The translations under genes and the position numbers were made by a program. Positions 37,266-46,918 of a stretch of 64,000 bases of DNA are shown here, in pieces. The DNA lies in assembly GCF_009663465.1 (NCBI RefSeq), contig NZ_QXHU01000001.1, positions 124,633-188,632 of the forward strand, read 5' to 3'. The notes beneath the pieces were generated by a model, which saw only the letters and a list, made by a program, of their open reading frames with translations, did no database searches and was not told the DNA's origin. This stretch comes from Riemerella anatipestifer. GTDB taxonomy: Bacteria > Bacteroidota > Bacteroidia > Flavobacteriales > Weeksellaceae. How positions within the stretch are numbered: the stretch's first letter is position 1; the number at the start of each line of letters is the position of its first letter.

Positions 37266-37943
37266 TTAGATGCTATCTTGCTTCTTATCTTTTCCGAAAA
37301 ACATTTTAATAATTACAGGTGCTGTTGTAATGACTACAATAAACAGTATTATTATTTCTAAATGTCTTTTTAAATCTATATCAAACTGGTCCAAAAATAA
37401 TTTATCCAAATAATGCCCTGCAAAAATAAGTGAAAATGACCACGCAATAGCTCCAATGATGTTGTAAAGCATAAATTTACCTTTCTCCATTCCCACAATA
37501 CCAGCTACAATAGGTGCAAAAGTTCTCACGATGGGTAAAAATCTAGCTGCTATAATGGCTATTCTACCGTGTTCTTCATAAAAATCGTGAGCTTTAAAAA
37601 GATATTTTTTCTTGAAAAGGAAAGAATCTGGTCTTTCGTATAAAGTAGGTCCACTTTTTCTACCAAACCAATAGCCAACCATATTTCCTAAAATAGCAGC
37701 AATGGCAATGGCACTAGCCAGTATAACGGTGCTTAAGAAATCACTTTTAATGATGCCAAAAGTTTCCGTAATCATAGGAACGGCATAGATACCAGAGATG
37801 AAAAGTAAACTATCTCCTGGTAAGAAAAAGCCTACAAAAAGTCCTGTTTCTGCAAATATGATAAATAACACTAACCAAAATCCTCCCATTTTGATATAAA
37901 ATTCAGGATTTAGGAGGTCTTTCCAACTTTCAAAATGATCCAT
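37266..37943 (-). CDS. DedA family membrane protein
   Basis: 225 residues with about five hydrophobic segments and the DedA signature (PGDSLLFISGIYA, then YWFGRKSGPTLY and RFLPIVRTFAPIVAG). DedA proteins are inner-membrane lipid-scramblase-like or undecaprenyl-phosphate transporter relatives needed for envelope homeostasis and for resistance to cationic peptides. Exact substrate unknown. It precedes dnaG by 15 bases. Confidence 0.9.
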   Translation of the reverse strand: MDHFESWKDLLNPEFYIKMGGFWLVLFIIFAETGLFVGFFLPGDSLLFISGIYAVPMITETFGIIKSDFLSTVILASAIAIAAILGNMVGYWFGRKSGPTLYERPDSFLFKKKYLFKAHDFYEEHGRIAIIAARFLPIVRTFAPIVAGIVGMEKGKFMLYNIIGAIAWSFSLIFAGHYLDKLFLDQFDIDLKRHLEIIILFIVVITTAPVIIKMFFGKDKKQDSI

Positions 37944-38020
37944 ACTTATTTTTTACTTGATGCACAAAAATACTTAATTAAATTCTTTTTAGTCCTATCT
38001 ATAAAGAGATTTAACAAATT

Positions 38021-39133
38021 TTATAATTCTAAATCGTTATCGGTAGCGGCTGTGCCGTCTGCCATAAGGTAGGCTTTTAGAAAAGGTGTGATTTCTCCAT
38101 TCATTACAGCATCTACATCAGAAGTTTCGTGCCCTGACCTTACATCTTTTACCAATTTATAAGGGTGCATTACATAGTTTCTGATTTGGCTGCCCCATTC
38201 TATTTTCATTTTATTGGCTTCTATTTCGTTTCTAGCCTTCATTCGTTCTTCAAGTTCTATCTCATAAAGTCTAGATTTAAGAAGTTGTAGAGCCTTTTCT
38301 TTGTTTTGTAATTGAGACCTGCTTTCGGAGTTTTCTATGATAATTCCTGTTGGAGCGTGTCTTAGTCTTACGGCAGTTTCTACTTTATTTACATTCTGTC
38401 CACCTGCTCCAGAGGCTCTCATGGTTTCAAAGCTAATATCGGCTGGGTTGATGTTAATTTCTATTGAATCATCTACTAGAGGATAAACATATACTGATGC
38501 GAAACTAGTGTGTCTTTTAGCATTACTATCAAATGGAGAAATTCTTACCAAACGATGCACTCCATTTTCTCCTTTAAGATATCCAAAGGCGTATTCTCCT
38601 TCTATTTCTAATGTTACGGTTTTTACACCAGCCACATCACCTTCTTGGAAGTTGAGTTCCTTTACTTTGTATCCGTTTTTATCTGCCCACATTAGATACA
38701 TTCTCATCAGCATACTTGCCCAATCGCAAGACTCTGTGCCACCCGCTCCAGCTGTAATTTGGAGTACAGCAGAAAGTTCGTCGCCTTCGTTTGAAAGCAT
38801 ATTTTTAAACTCTAAATTTTCTACTTTTTCTAGTAGAGTAGGGTAGGCGGTTTCTAGTTCTTGTGCACTGTCGGGGTCTTCTTTAGCGAACTCAAATAAA
38901 ACTTGTAAATCTTCCAATCCTGTATGGATTTCTTCGTAATCTTCCACCCATTTTTTTTTAGACCTAAGTTGTTTCAAAAAAACTTCTGCTTCCTTTGGAT
39001 TGTCCCAAAATTCTGGAGCAGCAGTTTTTTCGTCATCATTGGTAATTTCTAACTTTTTTTTATCAATTTGAAGATATTTGTGAAGGTCTGATACTCTTTG
39101 ACTGATATTTTTTGCTTGATCTAATGTAACCAC
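38021..39133 (-). CDS. prfB: Peptide chain release factor 2
   Basis: 370 residues from GTG at 39133. It terminates translation at UGA and UAA. The SPF anticodon-like tripeptide is in [14 protein letters not shown], and the catalytic GGQ in [11 protein letters not shown]. The frame also opens at GTG 39151, but that codon overlaps a consensus -7 element (TATTTTTG, 39151-39158), and the family start aligns with VVTLDQAKN, so 39133 is preferred. The position of the E. coli programmed frameshift reads TAT CTT CAA (KYLQID) with no TGA, so this gene is read without frameshifting and lacks that autoregulation. Confidence 0.94.
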   Translation of the reverse strand: MVTLDQAKNISQRVSDLHKYLQIDKKKLEITNDDEKTAAPEFWDNPKEAEVFLKQLRSKKKWVEDYEEIHTGLEDLQVLFEFAKEDPDSAQELETAYPTLLEKVENLEFKNMLSNEGDELSAVLQITAGAGGTESCDWASMLMRMYLMWADKNGYKVKELNFQEGDVAGVKTVTLEIEGEYAFGYLKGENGVHRLVRISPFDSNAKRHTSFASVYVYPLVDDSIEININPADISFETMRASGAGGQNVNKVETAVRLRHAPTGIIIENSESRSQLQNKEKALQLLKSRLYEIELEERMKARNEIEANKMKIEWGSQIRNYVMHPYKLVKDVRSGHETSDVDAVMNGEITPFLKAYLMADGTAATDNDLEL

Positions 39134-39205
39134 TTTTACGAAAATTTCCACAAAAATAACGAAATTCAGCTAAACCGAAATAGAACTTTTTAATTGAGTT
39201 TAAAA

Positions 39206-40543
39206 TCAAACCGTTGTAAGAAATCGTCTTACCAGAAGCGTGGCGGAAATTGTTAAGCCAATACCAAGAGCTATCCACATTCCAAAAGCTCCCATATTTA
39301 GGTTGATGCATAAATAATATCCTAATGGTAAGGTAATTAGCCAATAGGCGATAAATGTAATAAAACTAGGAATTTTAACATCTTGCAATCCTCTCAAAAG
39401 ACCTAACGCCGTAACTTGGATACCATCTGAAAGTTGGAAAAGAGCGGCAACAATCATCAGTTGAGAAGCTAAAACTAATACCTCCACATCTTCTTTTTTA
39501 GTAAAGAAAGTAGGAAGAACTTCTCTACCAAGTATGAAAACCATACCGCAAATTAGCATAAATAAAAATACTATTTTCAGGTTGTTAACACCTACTTTTT
39601 TTACTTCGTCAAAGTTTTTTTCGCCTACTTTGTTACCAACCATAATAGTGGAAGCTACACTAAACCCAATACAAAGATTAAAAGTGAAGGAAGCCATACT
39701 TAACACAATTTGATGAGCGGCAATATCTCTAGCACTTACTTTACCACAAATAAAAGCGGCGGCTGCAAATGCAGTTACCTCAAAAAACATTTGTAAAGAC
39801 ATTGGAAATCCTAGCCTAAGGAGTTTGATAAACACTTGTTTCTTAAGTAAACTTAGTTTTAAACTAAAGTCTTCCATATATCGGCGAGTTGTTTTCTCTT
39901 TTCTCATTACGAAAAATAGAAAGAACATCATAAATATTCTTGCAATAAGTGTAGCATATGCCGAGCCTGCAACTCCAAAACTTGGGATAATCCAAAATCC
40001 TTTTATCAAAATATAATTTAAAATAATATTGATGATATTCGCAATAATGGTTGCTTTGGTAACTCCGATGGTAAATGAAAGTCCTTCTGAAACCTCTCGC
40101 ATGGTCTGAAATATCATAAAGGGGAAAATACTTACCACAACTATTTTAAGGTAGATTTCGGCATCGGGCATTATATGAGGAGGTTGGTCAAGATGATACA
40201 TCAACGGACTAATGCCAAAAATTAACAGAATGAGAAGCAGCCCAATACTAATATTTACAATAAGTCCGTGACTAAAAACTTGGTTAATCTGTTGATGGTC
40301 TCCTCTAGTTTGGGCTTCCGAAACCAAAGGAGGAATAGCCAAAGAAAATCCCAAAGCAACTACAAAAATGGAAAAAAATATGCCGTTTGCTAAAGAAACC
40401 GAAGCAAGTGCATCGGCACCTAGTAAGTTTCCTACAATAATATTATCAAATAAATTAACGGAAACTTGCCCTACCTGTGTTAGCATCACGGGTAAGGCAA
40501 GTTTCATAAGTCGTTTGGTATAAGCTGTATCTAAGAAAGACAT
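39206..40543 (-). CDS. MATE family efflux transporter
   Basis: A 445-residue inner-membrane antiporter with twelve hydrophobic segments in two halves. MLTQVGQVSVNLFDNIIVGN and the second-half repeat (FPMSLQMFFEVTAFAAAAF) are typical of NorM-type MATE pumps that export drugs or cationic compounds driven by Na+ or H+. Substrate not predictable. It is transcribed leftward just ahead of prfB (spacing under 100 bases), with a promoter box for prfB in between. Confidence 0.92.
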   Translation of the reverse strand: MSFLDTAYTKRLMKLALPVMLTQVGQVSVNLFDNIIVGNLLGADALASVSLANGIFFSIFVVALGFSLAIPPLVSEAQTRGDHQQINQVFSHGLIVNISIGLLLILLIFGISPLMYHLDQPPHIMPDAEIYLKIVVVSIFPFMIFQTMREVSEGLSFTIGVTKATIIANIINIILNYILIKGFWIIPSFGVAGSAYATLIARIFMMFFLFFVMRKEKTTRRYMEDFSLKLSLLKKQVFIKLLRLGFPMSLQMFFEVTAFAAAAFICGKVSARDIAAHQIVLSMASFTFNLCIGFSVASTIMVGNKVGEKNFDEVKKVGVNNLKIVFLFMLICGMVFILGREVLPTFFTKKEDVEVLVLASQLMIVAALFQLSDGIQVTALGLLRGLQDVKIPSFITFIAYWLITLPLGYYLCINLNMGAFGMWIALGIGLTISATLLVRRFLTTV

Positions 40544-40581
40544 AACATTATGATAAGTTTATAGGGCTAATATTTCTCTTG

Positions 40582-41766
40582 TTATTTTTTAACAAAGTTG
40601 GAAATATCATTCTCACTTACAGGGTTTTCGCCTAATATAATTAGCCTTTCCACCACATTTCTTAACTCACGAATGTTACCTGTCCAATCATAATTTTGAA
40701 GAGCTTTTAGAGCTTCCTTACTAAATTCTTTTACAGGGCTACCATTCTCAGAAGCTATATTTTGTGCAAAATGTTCCACTAGTAGAGGTATATCTTCTTT
40801 TCTATCATTAAGAGCAGGAACTTGTATTTCTATTACCGAAAGTCGGTGGTATAAATCTTCCCTAAATCGTCCTTCCTCTATCTCTTTTTGTAAGTTTTTA
40901 TTAGTCGCTGCTAAGACTCTTACATCTATTTTTATTTCTTTATCACTTCCCACAGGAGATACTTTATGTTCTTGTAAGGCTCTGAGCACTTTGGCTTGTG
41001 CCACCAAACTCATATCACCTATTTCGTCTAAAAATATCGTTCCTCCATTAGCTTGCTCAAATTTACCAGACTTATCCTTAACCGCACCTGTAAAAGAACC
41101 TTTCATATGTCCGAACAATTCACTTTCTATCAATTCTGAAGGTATTGCAGCACAGTTTACTTCTACCATAGGTCCCTTGGAGCGTTCACTTTGGGAATGT
41201 AAAGCGTGAGCCACTAGTTCCTTACCAGCACCATTAGGTCCAGTAATGAGAACTCTAGCATCAGACGGAGCCACTTTGTCTATCATATTTTGGATTTTCT
41301 TAAGGGCTTCCGAACTACCAATCATTTGATATTTCTTATTTACTTTTTTCTTAAGTTGAGTATTTTCCTTCTTTAAAATTTGATTAGAAGTCTTTAGTTC
41401 CTTTCGCTCCAAAGTATTTCTCACACTCGTGATGAGTCGGTTGAGGTCTATAGGCTTCTCTATAAAGTCGTAAGCTCCTTGTTTAAGGCATTGCACCGCT
41501 GTATTGATGTCTCCGTGGGCAGAAATCATCACAAAAGCAGTATCTGGTTTTATTTCCAATGCTTTTTGTAAAAGTTCTGTACCTGATACTTTGGGCATCT
41601 TTATATCGGATATTACTAAAGAAAAATCTTCTTTTTCTATTAGTTTATAAGCTTCTAATCCGTCGTCTGCTACTAAAATTTCATAATCTTTAACTTCCTC
41701 AGAAAGAATATTTTTAAGTAAACCTGAAATGGCTTTTTCGTCTTCTACGATTAATATTTTTTGCAT
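40582..41766 (-). CDS. Sigma-54 activator response regulator lacking the HTH domain
   Basis: 394 residues. The receiver domain is at 1-120 (phosphoacceptor Asp in LVISDIKMPKVSG). The AAA+ sigma-54 activator domain at about 140-385 has Walker A GPNGAGKELVA, the sigma-54-contacting GSFTGAVKD loop, Walker B FLDEIGDMS and the sensor GNIRELRNVVERL. The protein then stops at NDISNFVKK, so the C-terminal Fis-type helix-turn-helix is missing and enhancer binding is not expected in cis. It may act from solution or through a partner. The GAFTGA motif has Ser for Ala. No histidine kinase gene is adjacent. Confidence 0.9.
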   Translation of the reverse strand: MQKILIVEDEKAISGLLKNILSEEVKDYEILVADDGLEAYKLIEKEDFSLVISDIKMPKVSGTELLQKALEIKPDTAFVMISAHGDINTAVQCLKQGAYDFIEKPIDLNRLITSVRNTLERKELKTSNQILKKENTQLKKKVNKKYQMIGSSEALKKIQNMIDKVAPSDARVLITGPNGAGKELVAHALHSQSERSKGPMVEVNCAAIPSELIESELFGHMKGSFTGAVKDKSGKFEQANGGTIFLDEIGDMSLVAQAKVLRALQEHKVSPVGSDKEIKIDVRVLAATNKNLQKEIEEGRFREDLYHRLSVIEIQVPALNDRKEDIPLLVEHFAQNIASENGSPVKEFSKEALKALQNYDWTGNIRELRNVVERLIILGENPVSENDISNFVKK

Positions 41767-41795
41767 AGAACAAAGATAATTATTTAAATTCTAAA

Positions 41796-42452
41796 TTACT
41801 GATAATTTCTCATACCAAATATAGCAGACCCAACCCTAATAGAATTAGCTCCACATTCTATTGCTAATGGAAAATCACCACTCATACCCATAGATAAGGT
41901 GCTAAGTTGATAAGTGAGCGAAAGTTGGTTGTACATCTGTTTTAAGAATGAGAACTCTCTGCGAATTTGTGTTTCATCGTTGGTGAAAGTTGCCATTCCC
42001 ATCAATCCTTGTAGCTTGATATTAGGAAATTCACCTTGTTTTATTTTAACACATAACTCTTTTACTTCATTAACTTCCATACCTGTTTTGGTATCTTCTT
42101 CTGCAATTTTAACTTGAAGTAAAATATTGATGATTCTCTTGTTTTTTCTTGCTTGTTTATCTATTTCCTGTAGTAGTTTTTCCGAATCCACGCTTTGTAT
42201 AGTATGTACAAAAGAGGCAATATATTTAACCTTATTGGTTTGTAGATGACCTATAAGATGCCACTGTATATCAGTTGGCAACTTAGTATGTTTAGCAACC
42301 AACTCCTGTACCTTGTTTTCTCCAAATACTTTATGCCCTAAATTGTAAATTTTTTGTATATCTTCAACTGGATAAGTTTTAGAAACTGCTACAAGATTTA
42401 CAGTTTTAGGAATTTGTGATATAAGTTGGGTATAATTAGTTTCTATAGACAT
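41796..42452 (-). CDS. yggS: YggS/PLPBP family pyridoxal-phosphate protein
   Basis: 218 residues forming a single TIM-barrel PLP-binding protein without known catalysis, implicated in vitamin B6 and amino acid homeostasis. The lysine that binds PLP is in LVAVSKTYP. GENKVQELVAKH and HLIGHLQTNKV follow, and LSMGMSGDFPLAIECGANSI with RVGSAIFG closes the barrel. It lies between the sigma-54 activator and mscL, on the same strand. Confidence 0.95.
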   Translation of the reverse strand: MSIETNYTQLISQIPKTVNLVAVSKTYPVEDIQKIYNLGHKVFGENKVQELVAKHTKLPTDIQWHLIGHLQTNKVKYIASFVHTIQSVDSEKLLQEIDKQARKNKRIINILLQVKIAEEDTKTGMEVNEVKELCVKIKQGEFPNIKLQGLMGMATFTNDETQIRREFSFLKQMYNQLSLTYQLSTLSMGMSGDFPLAIECGANSIRVGSAIFGMRNYQ

Positions 42453-42483
42453 AATACAAGATTATAACAATATTGAGCAAAAA

Positions 42484-42509
42484 TAAAAAAAACCGCCTTA
42501 TGGCGGTTT
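42484..42509 (-). terminator. mscL terminator
   Basis: Stem AAACCGCC / GGCGGTTT (42490-42497 and 42502-42509) with a 4-base loop. Read leftward it ends in a T run. Confidence 0.8.
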
Positions 42510-42525
42510 AAAAATATTCTTGAAA

Positions 42526-42897
42526 TTATTTTTTTAGTAAATCTCTTATCTCCGCTAAAAGTTCTTCTTGTGTAGGGCCAGCTGGAACTTCTTCTACTTT
42601 TTCCTCTTTTTTCAGTTTGTTAATGCCCTTAATCATCACAAAAAGTACGAAAGCAATACATAGAAAGCTAATAATTGCAGAAAGAAAACTCCCATATTTA
42701 ATACCATTCCAAGATAATTGAGCTATATTTTCTGCTCCAATTTTTTCTAGCATTGGACTCAGAAGTGCAGGCGTAATAACATCTTCTACAAGAGAGTTCA
42801 CTATCTTTCCGAAAGCTCCCCCTATGATTACACCGACAGCTAAGTCGATAACATTGCCCCTAACAGCAAATTCTTTAAATTCTTTAACAAATCCCAT
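42526..42897 (-). CDS. mscL: Large-conductance mechanosensitive channel
   Basis: 123 residues. The tension-gated pore releases solutes on hypo-osmotic shock. It has the N-terminal amphipathic helix GFVKEFKEFAVRGNVIDLAV, pore helix VGVIIGGAFGKIVNSLV, a second helix (FLSAIISFLCIAFVLFVMIKG) and a charged C-terminal bundle (EELLAEIRDLLKK). Monocistronic, with a terminator immediately after. Confidence 0.97.
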   Translation of the reverse strand: MGFVKEFKEFAVRGNVIDLAVGVIIGGAFGKIVNSLVEDVITPALLSPMLEKIGAENIAQLSWNGIKYGSFLSAIISFLCIAFVLFVMIKGINKLKKEEKVEEVPAGPTQEELLAEIRDLLKK

Positions 42898-43010
42898 AAT
42901 AATTTTTACATTTTCCTTCGTGCAAAGATATTCAAAAATGTTAATCGTATCGTTAAGTATTATGATTTAGTACAAATAAAATCTATTAAAATAATGTAAT
43001 ATGTTAATAG

Positions 43011-43874
43011 TTAGTTATATAAATTGTTGCTAATTTTAAATCGTTTTGATATAAACATAATGGCTACTCCGGCTATCATAAATGGGATAGATAAAATTTG
43101 ACCTGTGTTAAGCCCTGCAAACTGAATAAACTCATCACCTTGTGGTTCTTTCCAAAATTCTACAGTAAATCTTATTGCCCACAAGAGAGCCAAAAATAAA
43201 CCAAATAACCACCCTTGTTGATATTTCTTTTTGGTTTTAAAGTATAAGAAAATGAGTAAAATAAATAGACATAGGTAGCCAAAAGACTCGAATAATTGTG
43301 TAGGGTATCTAGGGACAATTGCACCATATTCCATACTCTGTTGAGGGAATAATACGGCAAAAGGAGAACCCTCTGGGGCTGGTTTTCCGATAATTTCTGA
43401 ATTGAAAAAGTTTCCTATCCTAATGAAAACACCAGCTAAGGCAATTACAATACCTAACCTATCATAGACCCAAAACGGATTTTTTTTGATGATTTTTAAA
43501 CTATAATAGAGCGTGGTAAGTATAAGCGCAATGGCAGCTCCGTGGCTTGCAAGTCCAGAAAAACCTGTAAAGGCAAAGCTAGGTTGCGTACGAATAGGCA
43601 GAAAAACTGACCAAAAATCTTCCTTAAAAAGTTCAGGCTGATAAAAAATAACATGTCCTAACCTCGCTCCAAAGATGGTACCGACTAAAGTCCATGTAAA
43701 TAGAGGTTCTAAATATTTTTCATCTACACCGTCTATCTTGAAAAACTTTTTCATAATCAAAAAGCCTAAGCCGAATGCTAAAACAAACATTAGACTGTAA
43801 TAGTGAATAGTGAAAAAATTACCTAACTCTATTCCTTTAGATGGATTCCAGGTGGTGTATAAAAATGGTGTCAT
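43011..43874 (-). CDS. lgt: Prolipoprotein diacylglyceryl transferase
   Basis: A 287-residue inner-membrane enzyme that attaches diacylglycerol to the lipobox cysteine of prolipoproteins, the first step for the lipoproteins encoded in this window. Seven-helix topology. HYYSLMFVLAFGLGFLI at the N-terminus, the catalytic-region GARLGHVIFYQPE, GLASHGAAIALI and the Lgt signature RIGNFFNSEIIGKP are visible. It is followed upstream by yidD, 6 bases apart on the same strand. Confidence 0.97.
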   Translation of the reverse strand: MTPFLYTTWNPSKGIELGNFFTIHYYSLMFVLAFGLGFLIMKKFFKIDGVDEKYLEPLFTWTLVGTIFGARLGHVIFYQPELFKEDFWSVFLPIRTQPSFAFTGFSGLASHGAAIALILTTLYYSLKIIKKNPFWVYDRLGIVIALAGVFIRIGNFFNSEIIGKPAPEGSPFAVLFPQQSMEYGAIVPRYPTQLFESFGYLCLFILLIFLYFKTKKKYQQGWLFGLFLALLWAIRFTVEFWKEPQGDEFIQFAGLNTGQILSIPFMIAGVAIMFISKRFKISNNLYN

Positions 43875-43880
43875 TATGTT

Positions 43881-44135
43881 TTAGTTTATTTTATGTTTCT
43901 TTTCTGGTACAGGGTCGTAGCCACTTCCTCCCCATGGGTGGCATCGCCCAATTCTTTTTATACCTAGCCAAAATCCACTTAGAAGTCCGTGTTTTCTCAA
44001 GGCTTGTAGCATATAATGTGAACAGGTGGGCTGATAACGACAATTATTTCCTAACCAAGGAGAGATGGCATTTTGGTAAAACTTGATGAGAATTACCAAG
44101 GGGAAAATCAATATGTTATTAAAATTTGCTTTCAA
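43881..44135 (-). CDS. yidD: Membrane protein insertion efficiency factor YidD
   Basis: 84 residues. A small membrane-associated factor that assists YidC-dependent insertion. [20 protein letters not shown], the conserved [18 protein letters not shown] and the end [14 protein letters not shown] identify the family. It precedes lgt by 6 bases, so the two are likely translated from one message. This pairing of membrane protein insertion with lipoprotein maturation is coherent. Confidence 0.95.
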   Translation of the reverse strand: MKANFNNILIFPLVILIKFYQNAISPWLGNNCRYQPTCSHYMLQALRKHGLLSGFWLGIKRIGRCHPWGGSGYDPVPEKKHKIN

Positions 44136-44173
44136 AACATTGCAAAAATAGACTAAAAAAATGAAAATTAGTT

Positions 44174-44181
44174 TAATTTTG
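44174..44181 (+). promoter_or_regulatory. -7 element of the rarA promoter
   Basis: TAATTTTG matches TAnnTTTG, 22 bases before the ATG. Confidence 0.45.
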
Positions 44182-44202
44182 TTTCAAGTTTAAATAATTT
44201 TA

Positions 44203-45492
44203 ATGCCTCATACTTTGAATTCAAATATTCCTTTAGCAGAGAAATTACGCCCAAAAACCTTAGATGAAATGCTTGGGCAAGAACATCTTACAGGTAAAGA
44301 CGGAACTATAAGAAAAATGCTGGAAACCGACCGGCTTAATTCTCTGATTTTATGGGGCCCTCCAGGAACGGGTAAAACTACCTTAGCAGAAATTCTTTCG
44401 GAGCAATCGGGACGAAAATTTTTTAAACTTTCTGCGGTTTCTAGTGGGGTGAAAGAGGTAAGAGAAGTGATAGATGATGCTAAAAAACAACACTTATTTT
44501 CTGGTAAATCTCCTATTTTGTTTATAGATGAAATCCATAGATTCAACAAATCACAACAGGATTCTTTGCTTCACGCTGTGGAAAAAGGCTGGGTGATTCT
44601 GATAGGAGCAACGACCGAAAATCCTAGTTTTGAAGTAGTTTCTGCATTATTGTCTCGCTCTCAAGTTTACGTTTTAAAACCATTGAGCTACGAAAAATTG
44701 GAGGAATTAGCTACTATTGCGGTCGCTCGTTTCAATCAAGATGAAAATACAGAGTTTACTATTGAAGATAATCAAGGGTTTATACAATATTCGGGAGGAG
44801 ATGCTAGAAAACTCATCAATTCAGTAGAGTGGGTGCTTAATCAGTATAAAGGTTCTGGACAAAACCAGTTATCTAGTGAGGCTATTCTGAAAGTTTTACA
44901 AGAAACTGTACCTGTTTACGATAAAAATGGAGAGCAGCATTATGATGTAATTTCGGCTTTTATAAAATCCATTAGAGGGAGCGATGTTAATGCTGCTTTG
45001 TATTGGTTAGGGAGAATGCTCGTGGGGGGCGAAGATATTAAGTTTATTGCAAGGCGACTTTTGATATTGGCGGCAGAAGATATAGGCTTGGCTAACCCTA
45101 ACGCTCTTACAATGGCTAACAGTTGTTTTCAGTCGGTTAATGTTATAGGTTATCCAGAATCTCGTATTATCCTTAGCGAATGTGTGATTTATTTAGCGGC
45201 CTCACCTAAGAGTAATTCAGCGTATCAAGCTATCAATGAGGCAATGGCGATGGCGACAAAAACGACTCATTTGCCTGTGCCGTTGCACCTAAGAAATGCA
45301 CCTACAAAACTTATGAAAGAAATGGACTATGGTAAAAATTACCGCTACGCTCACGCCTACGAGGGAAATTTTGTATCACAAGAATTTTTTCCTGAAGAAT
45401 TATCTGGAGTTTCTTTTTATCGTTCAGGAGATAATGCTACCGAAAGAAAAATAAAAGAACAAATTTCTAAAAAGTGGGGCGATAAATATTAG
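44203..45492 (+). CDS. rarA: Replication-associated recombination protein A (RarA/MgsA)
   Basis: 429 residues. A clamp-loader-like AAA+ ATPase acting at stalled replication forks. The N-terminus LAEKLRPKTLDEMLGQEHL, Walker A GPPGTGKTTLAE, Walker B LFIDEIHRFNKSQQD, sensor GATTENPSFEVVSALLSRS and the C-terminal tetramerisation domain (EDIGLANPNALTMANSCFQSV region) are all present. Monocistronic. Its end overlaps the convergent tsaC-type gene by 4 bases. Confidence 0.95.
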   Translation: MPHTLNSNIPLAEKLRPKTLDEMLGQEHLTGKDGTIRKMLETDRLNSLILWGPPGTGKTTLAEILSEQSGRKFFKLSAVSSGVKEVREVIDDAKKQHLFSGKSPILFIDEIHRFNKSQQDSLLHAVEKGWVILIGATTENPSFEVVSALLSRSQVYVLKPLSYEKLEELATIAVARFNQDENTEFTIEDNQGFIQYSGGDARKLINSVEWVLNQYKGSGQNQLSSEAILKVLQETVPVYDKNGEQHYDVISAFIKSIRGSDVNAALYWLGRMLVGGEDIKFIARRLLILAAEDIGLANPNALTMANSCFQSVNVIGYPESRIILSECVIYLAASPKSNSAYQAINEAMAMATKTTHLPVPLHLRNAPTKLMKEMDYGKNYRYAHAYEGNFVSQEFFPEELSGVSFYRSGDNATERKIKEQISKKWGDKY

Positions 45493-46100
45493 AGTTCGCC
45501 CTTACCTTGTCTAATGATTTCTGCAATACCAGAAGTTAAATCTACAATGGTAGAAGCCACATTATCACCATAGCCTGAATCAATGACAATATCCACTAAG
45601 TGGTCATACTTTTCAGCGATAAGTTCTGGGTCTGTGGAATACTCTATAATTTCATCGTCGTCTTTTATAGAAGTGGAAGCAATAGGACGGCCTAATTTTT
45701 CTACAATAAGTTGCGGAATAGGGTGGTCTGGCACTCTAATACCAACGGTTTTATGACCTTTATAAGAAAGAGGTAAATTCTTATTAGCTTCTAGAATAAA
45801 GGTAAACGGTCCAGGAATATGACTTTTTAATAATCTAAAAACAGAATTGTCAATAGGTTTAGTGAAAGACGAAAGATGACTTAAATCGTTACAAATAATA
45901 GAAAAATGAGCTTTCTCTAGTTTTATTTTCTTTAGAGAAGCTAGTTTTTCCATTGCTTTAATGTTATTGATGTCGCACCCCAAGGCGTAAACTGTATCGG
46001 AAGGATAAATGATTAGCCCCCCATTATCTAAGGTTTTAATTACCTCTTTTATAAGGTTTTCTTGGGGATTTTCGGGATAGATTTTAATGACTTTCGCCAT
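45489..46100 (-). CDS. L-threonylcarbamoyladenylate synthase (Sua5/TsaC family)
   Basis: 203 residues. It makes threonylcarbamoyl-AMP for the universal t6A37 tRNA modification. GGLIIYPSDTVYALGCDIN near residue 25, then KRKL-like loop ASLKKIKLEKAHFSII, FTFILEA and GIRVPDHPIPQ are typical. It lacks the C-terminal Sua5 domain, matching the TsaC-length version. It works with TsaE, whose gene starts the same leftward run at 52862. It overlaps the plsC gene by 17 bases upstream. Confidence 0.93.
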   Translation of the reverse strand: MAKVIKIYPENPQENLIKEVIKTLDNGGLIIYPSDTVYALGCDINNIKAMEKLASLKKIKLEKAHFSIICNDLSHLSSFTKPIDNSVFRLLKSHIPGPFTFILEANKNLPLSYKGHKTVGIRVPDHPIPQLIVEKLGRPIASTSIKDDDEIIEYSTDPELIAEKYDHLVDIVIDSGYGDNVASTIVDLTSGIAEIIRQGKGEL

Positions 46101-46890
46101 AGTTTTTTTCTTTTTTTCGTTTCAGTTCCTCGTCGTATTCGTGGAGGATATTATGTTCAGGAGTTTGTTCTATAGCTTCCATTATTTTTTGTAAAATCTC
46201 TTGTGCAGATTCGTTTTCATAATCAATATCAAGAGCAGGTTTAAATTCCATAGTTGGTTCTACGCCTGTTACTTTAATTTTAAGCCCTTTTTTGTCAAAA
46301 GCCCTTCTAAATCCATTGATTTTGATAGGTATTACAATAGGGCGTTGTTGTTTTACCAATTTGGCAGTTCCTTTTCTCCCTTGTGCAAATGCCGAAGTTG
46401 TCCCTTGTGGGAAAGTGATTACCCAACCGTTATCCAAAGCTTTAATGATGTTTTCTACCTCACTCATATCTACCATACGATTGATATTTTTACCTTCGGC
46501 GCGCCAAGTTCTTTTTACTGTTACAGCACCTGCCAGTTTGAAAATTCGGGCAAGGATACCTTTATTCATCGTTTCTTCAGCGGCCACATAGTAGAAATCT
46601 ACTTTAGGATTAAGTAAGTAAACAGGATTTTTTATCGTATTATGATAACCATTATTTACGGCACAAAAAGCGTGATACATAGCTGCAACATCAGCAAAGT
46701 AGGTTTGGTGGTTAGATACAAACAAAACATTACTTTCTGGTAAGTCTACCAAATGTTCAGTACCTGATATTTTAAGTTTATTAAATCCGTTGAACCTTCT
46801 GTAAGATATTATCCCTAAAATGAAAATAATAAATCTTTTAAGAAAGTATAAATTCCCGAATGAATCGGTAAATATTGTTTTTTTTGCCAT
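46084..46890 (-). CDS. 1-acyl-sn-glycerol-3-phosphate acyltransferase-like protein
   Basis: 268 residues. It probably acylates lysophosphatidic acid to phosphatidic acid at the inner membrane. The acyltransferase motif I NHQTYFADVAAMY (H-x4-D: here H-Q-T-Y-F-A-D) and motif III FPQGTTSAFAQGRKG (FPxGT) are present. Motif I in this lineage has H-x5-D spacing, a small deviation from H-x4-D. The basic tail (KRKKEKN) is usual. The gene overlaps its downstream neighbour by 17 bases, within the tsaE-to-tsaC run. Confidence 0.88.
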   Translation of the reverse strand: MAKKTIFTDSFGNLYFLKRFIIFILGIISYRRFNGFNKLKISGTEHLVDLPESNVLFVSNHQTYFADVAAMYHAFCAVNNGYHNTIKNPVYLLNPKVDFYYVAAEETMNKGILARIFKLAGAVTVKRTWRAEGKNINRMVDMSEVENIIKALDNGWVITFPQGTTSAFAQGRKGTAKLVKQQRPIVIPIKINGFRRAFDKKGLKIKVTGVEPTMEFKPALDIDYENESAQEILQKIMEAIEQTPEHNILHEYDEELKRKKEKNYGESH

Positions 46891-46918
46891 CGGTTACGCC
46901 TGTGTTTAGCGTGCAAAT

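Noticed and set aside
39063-39344. 93-codon leftward ORF between prfB and the MATE gene
   Set aside because: Overlaps both real genes in another frame and covers the prfB promoter.
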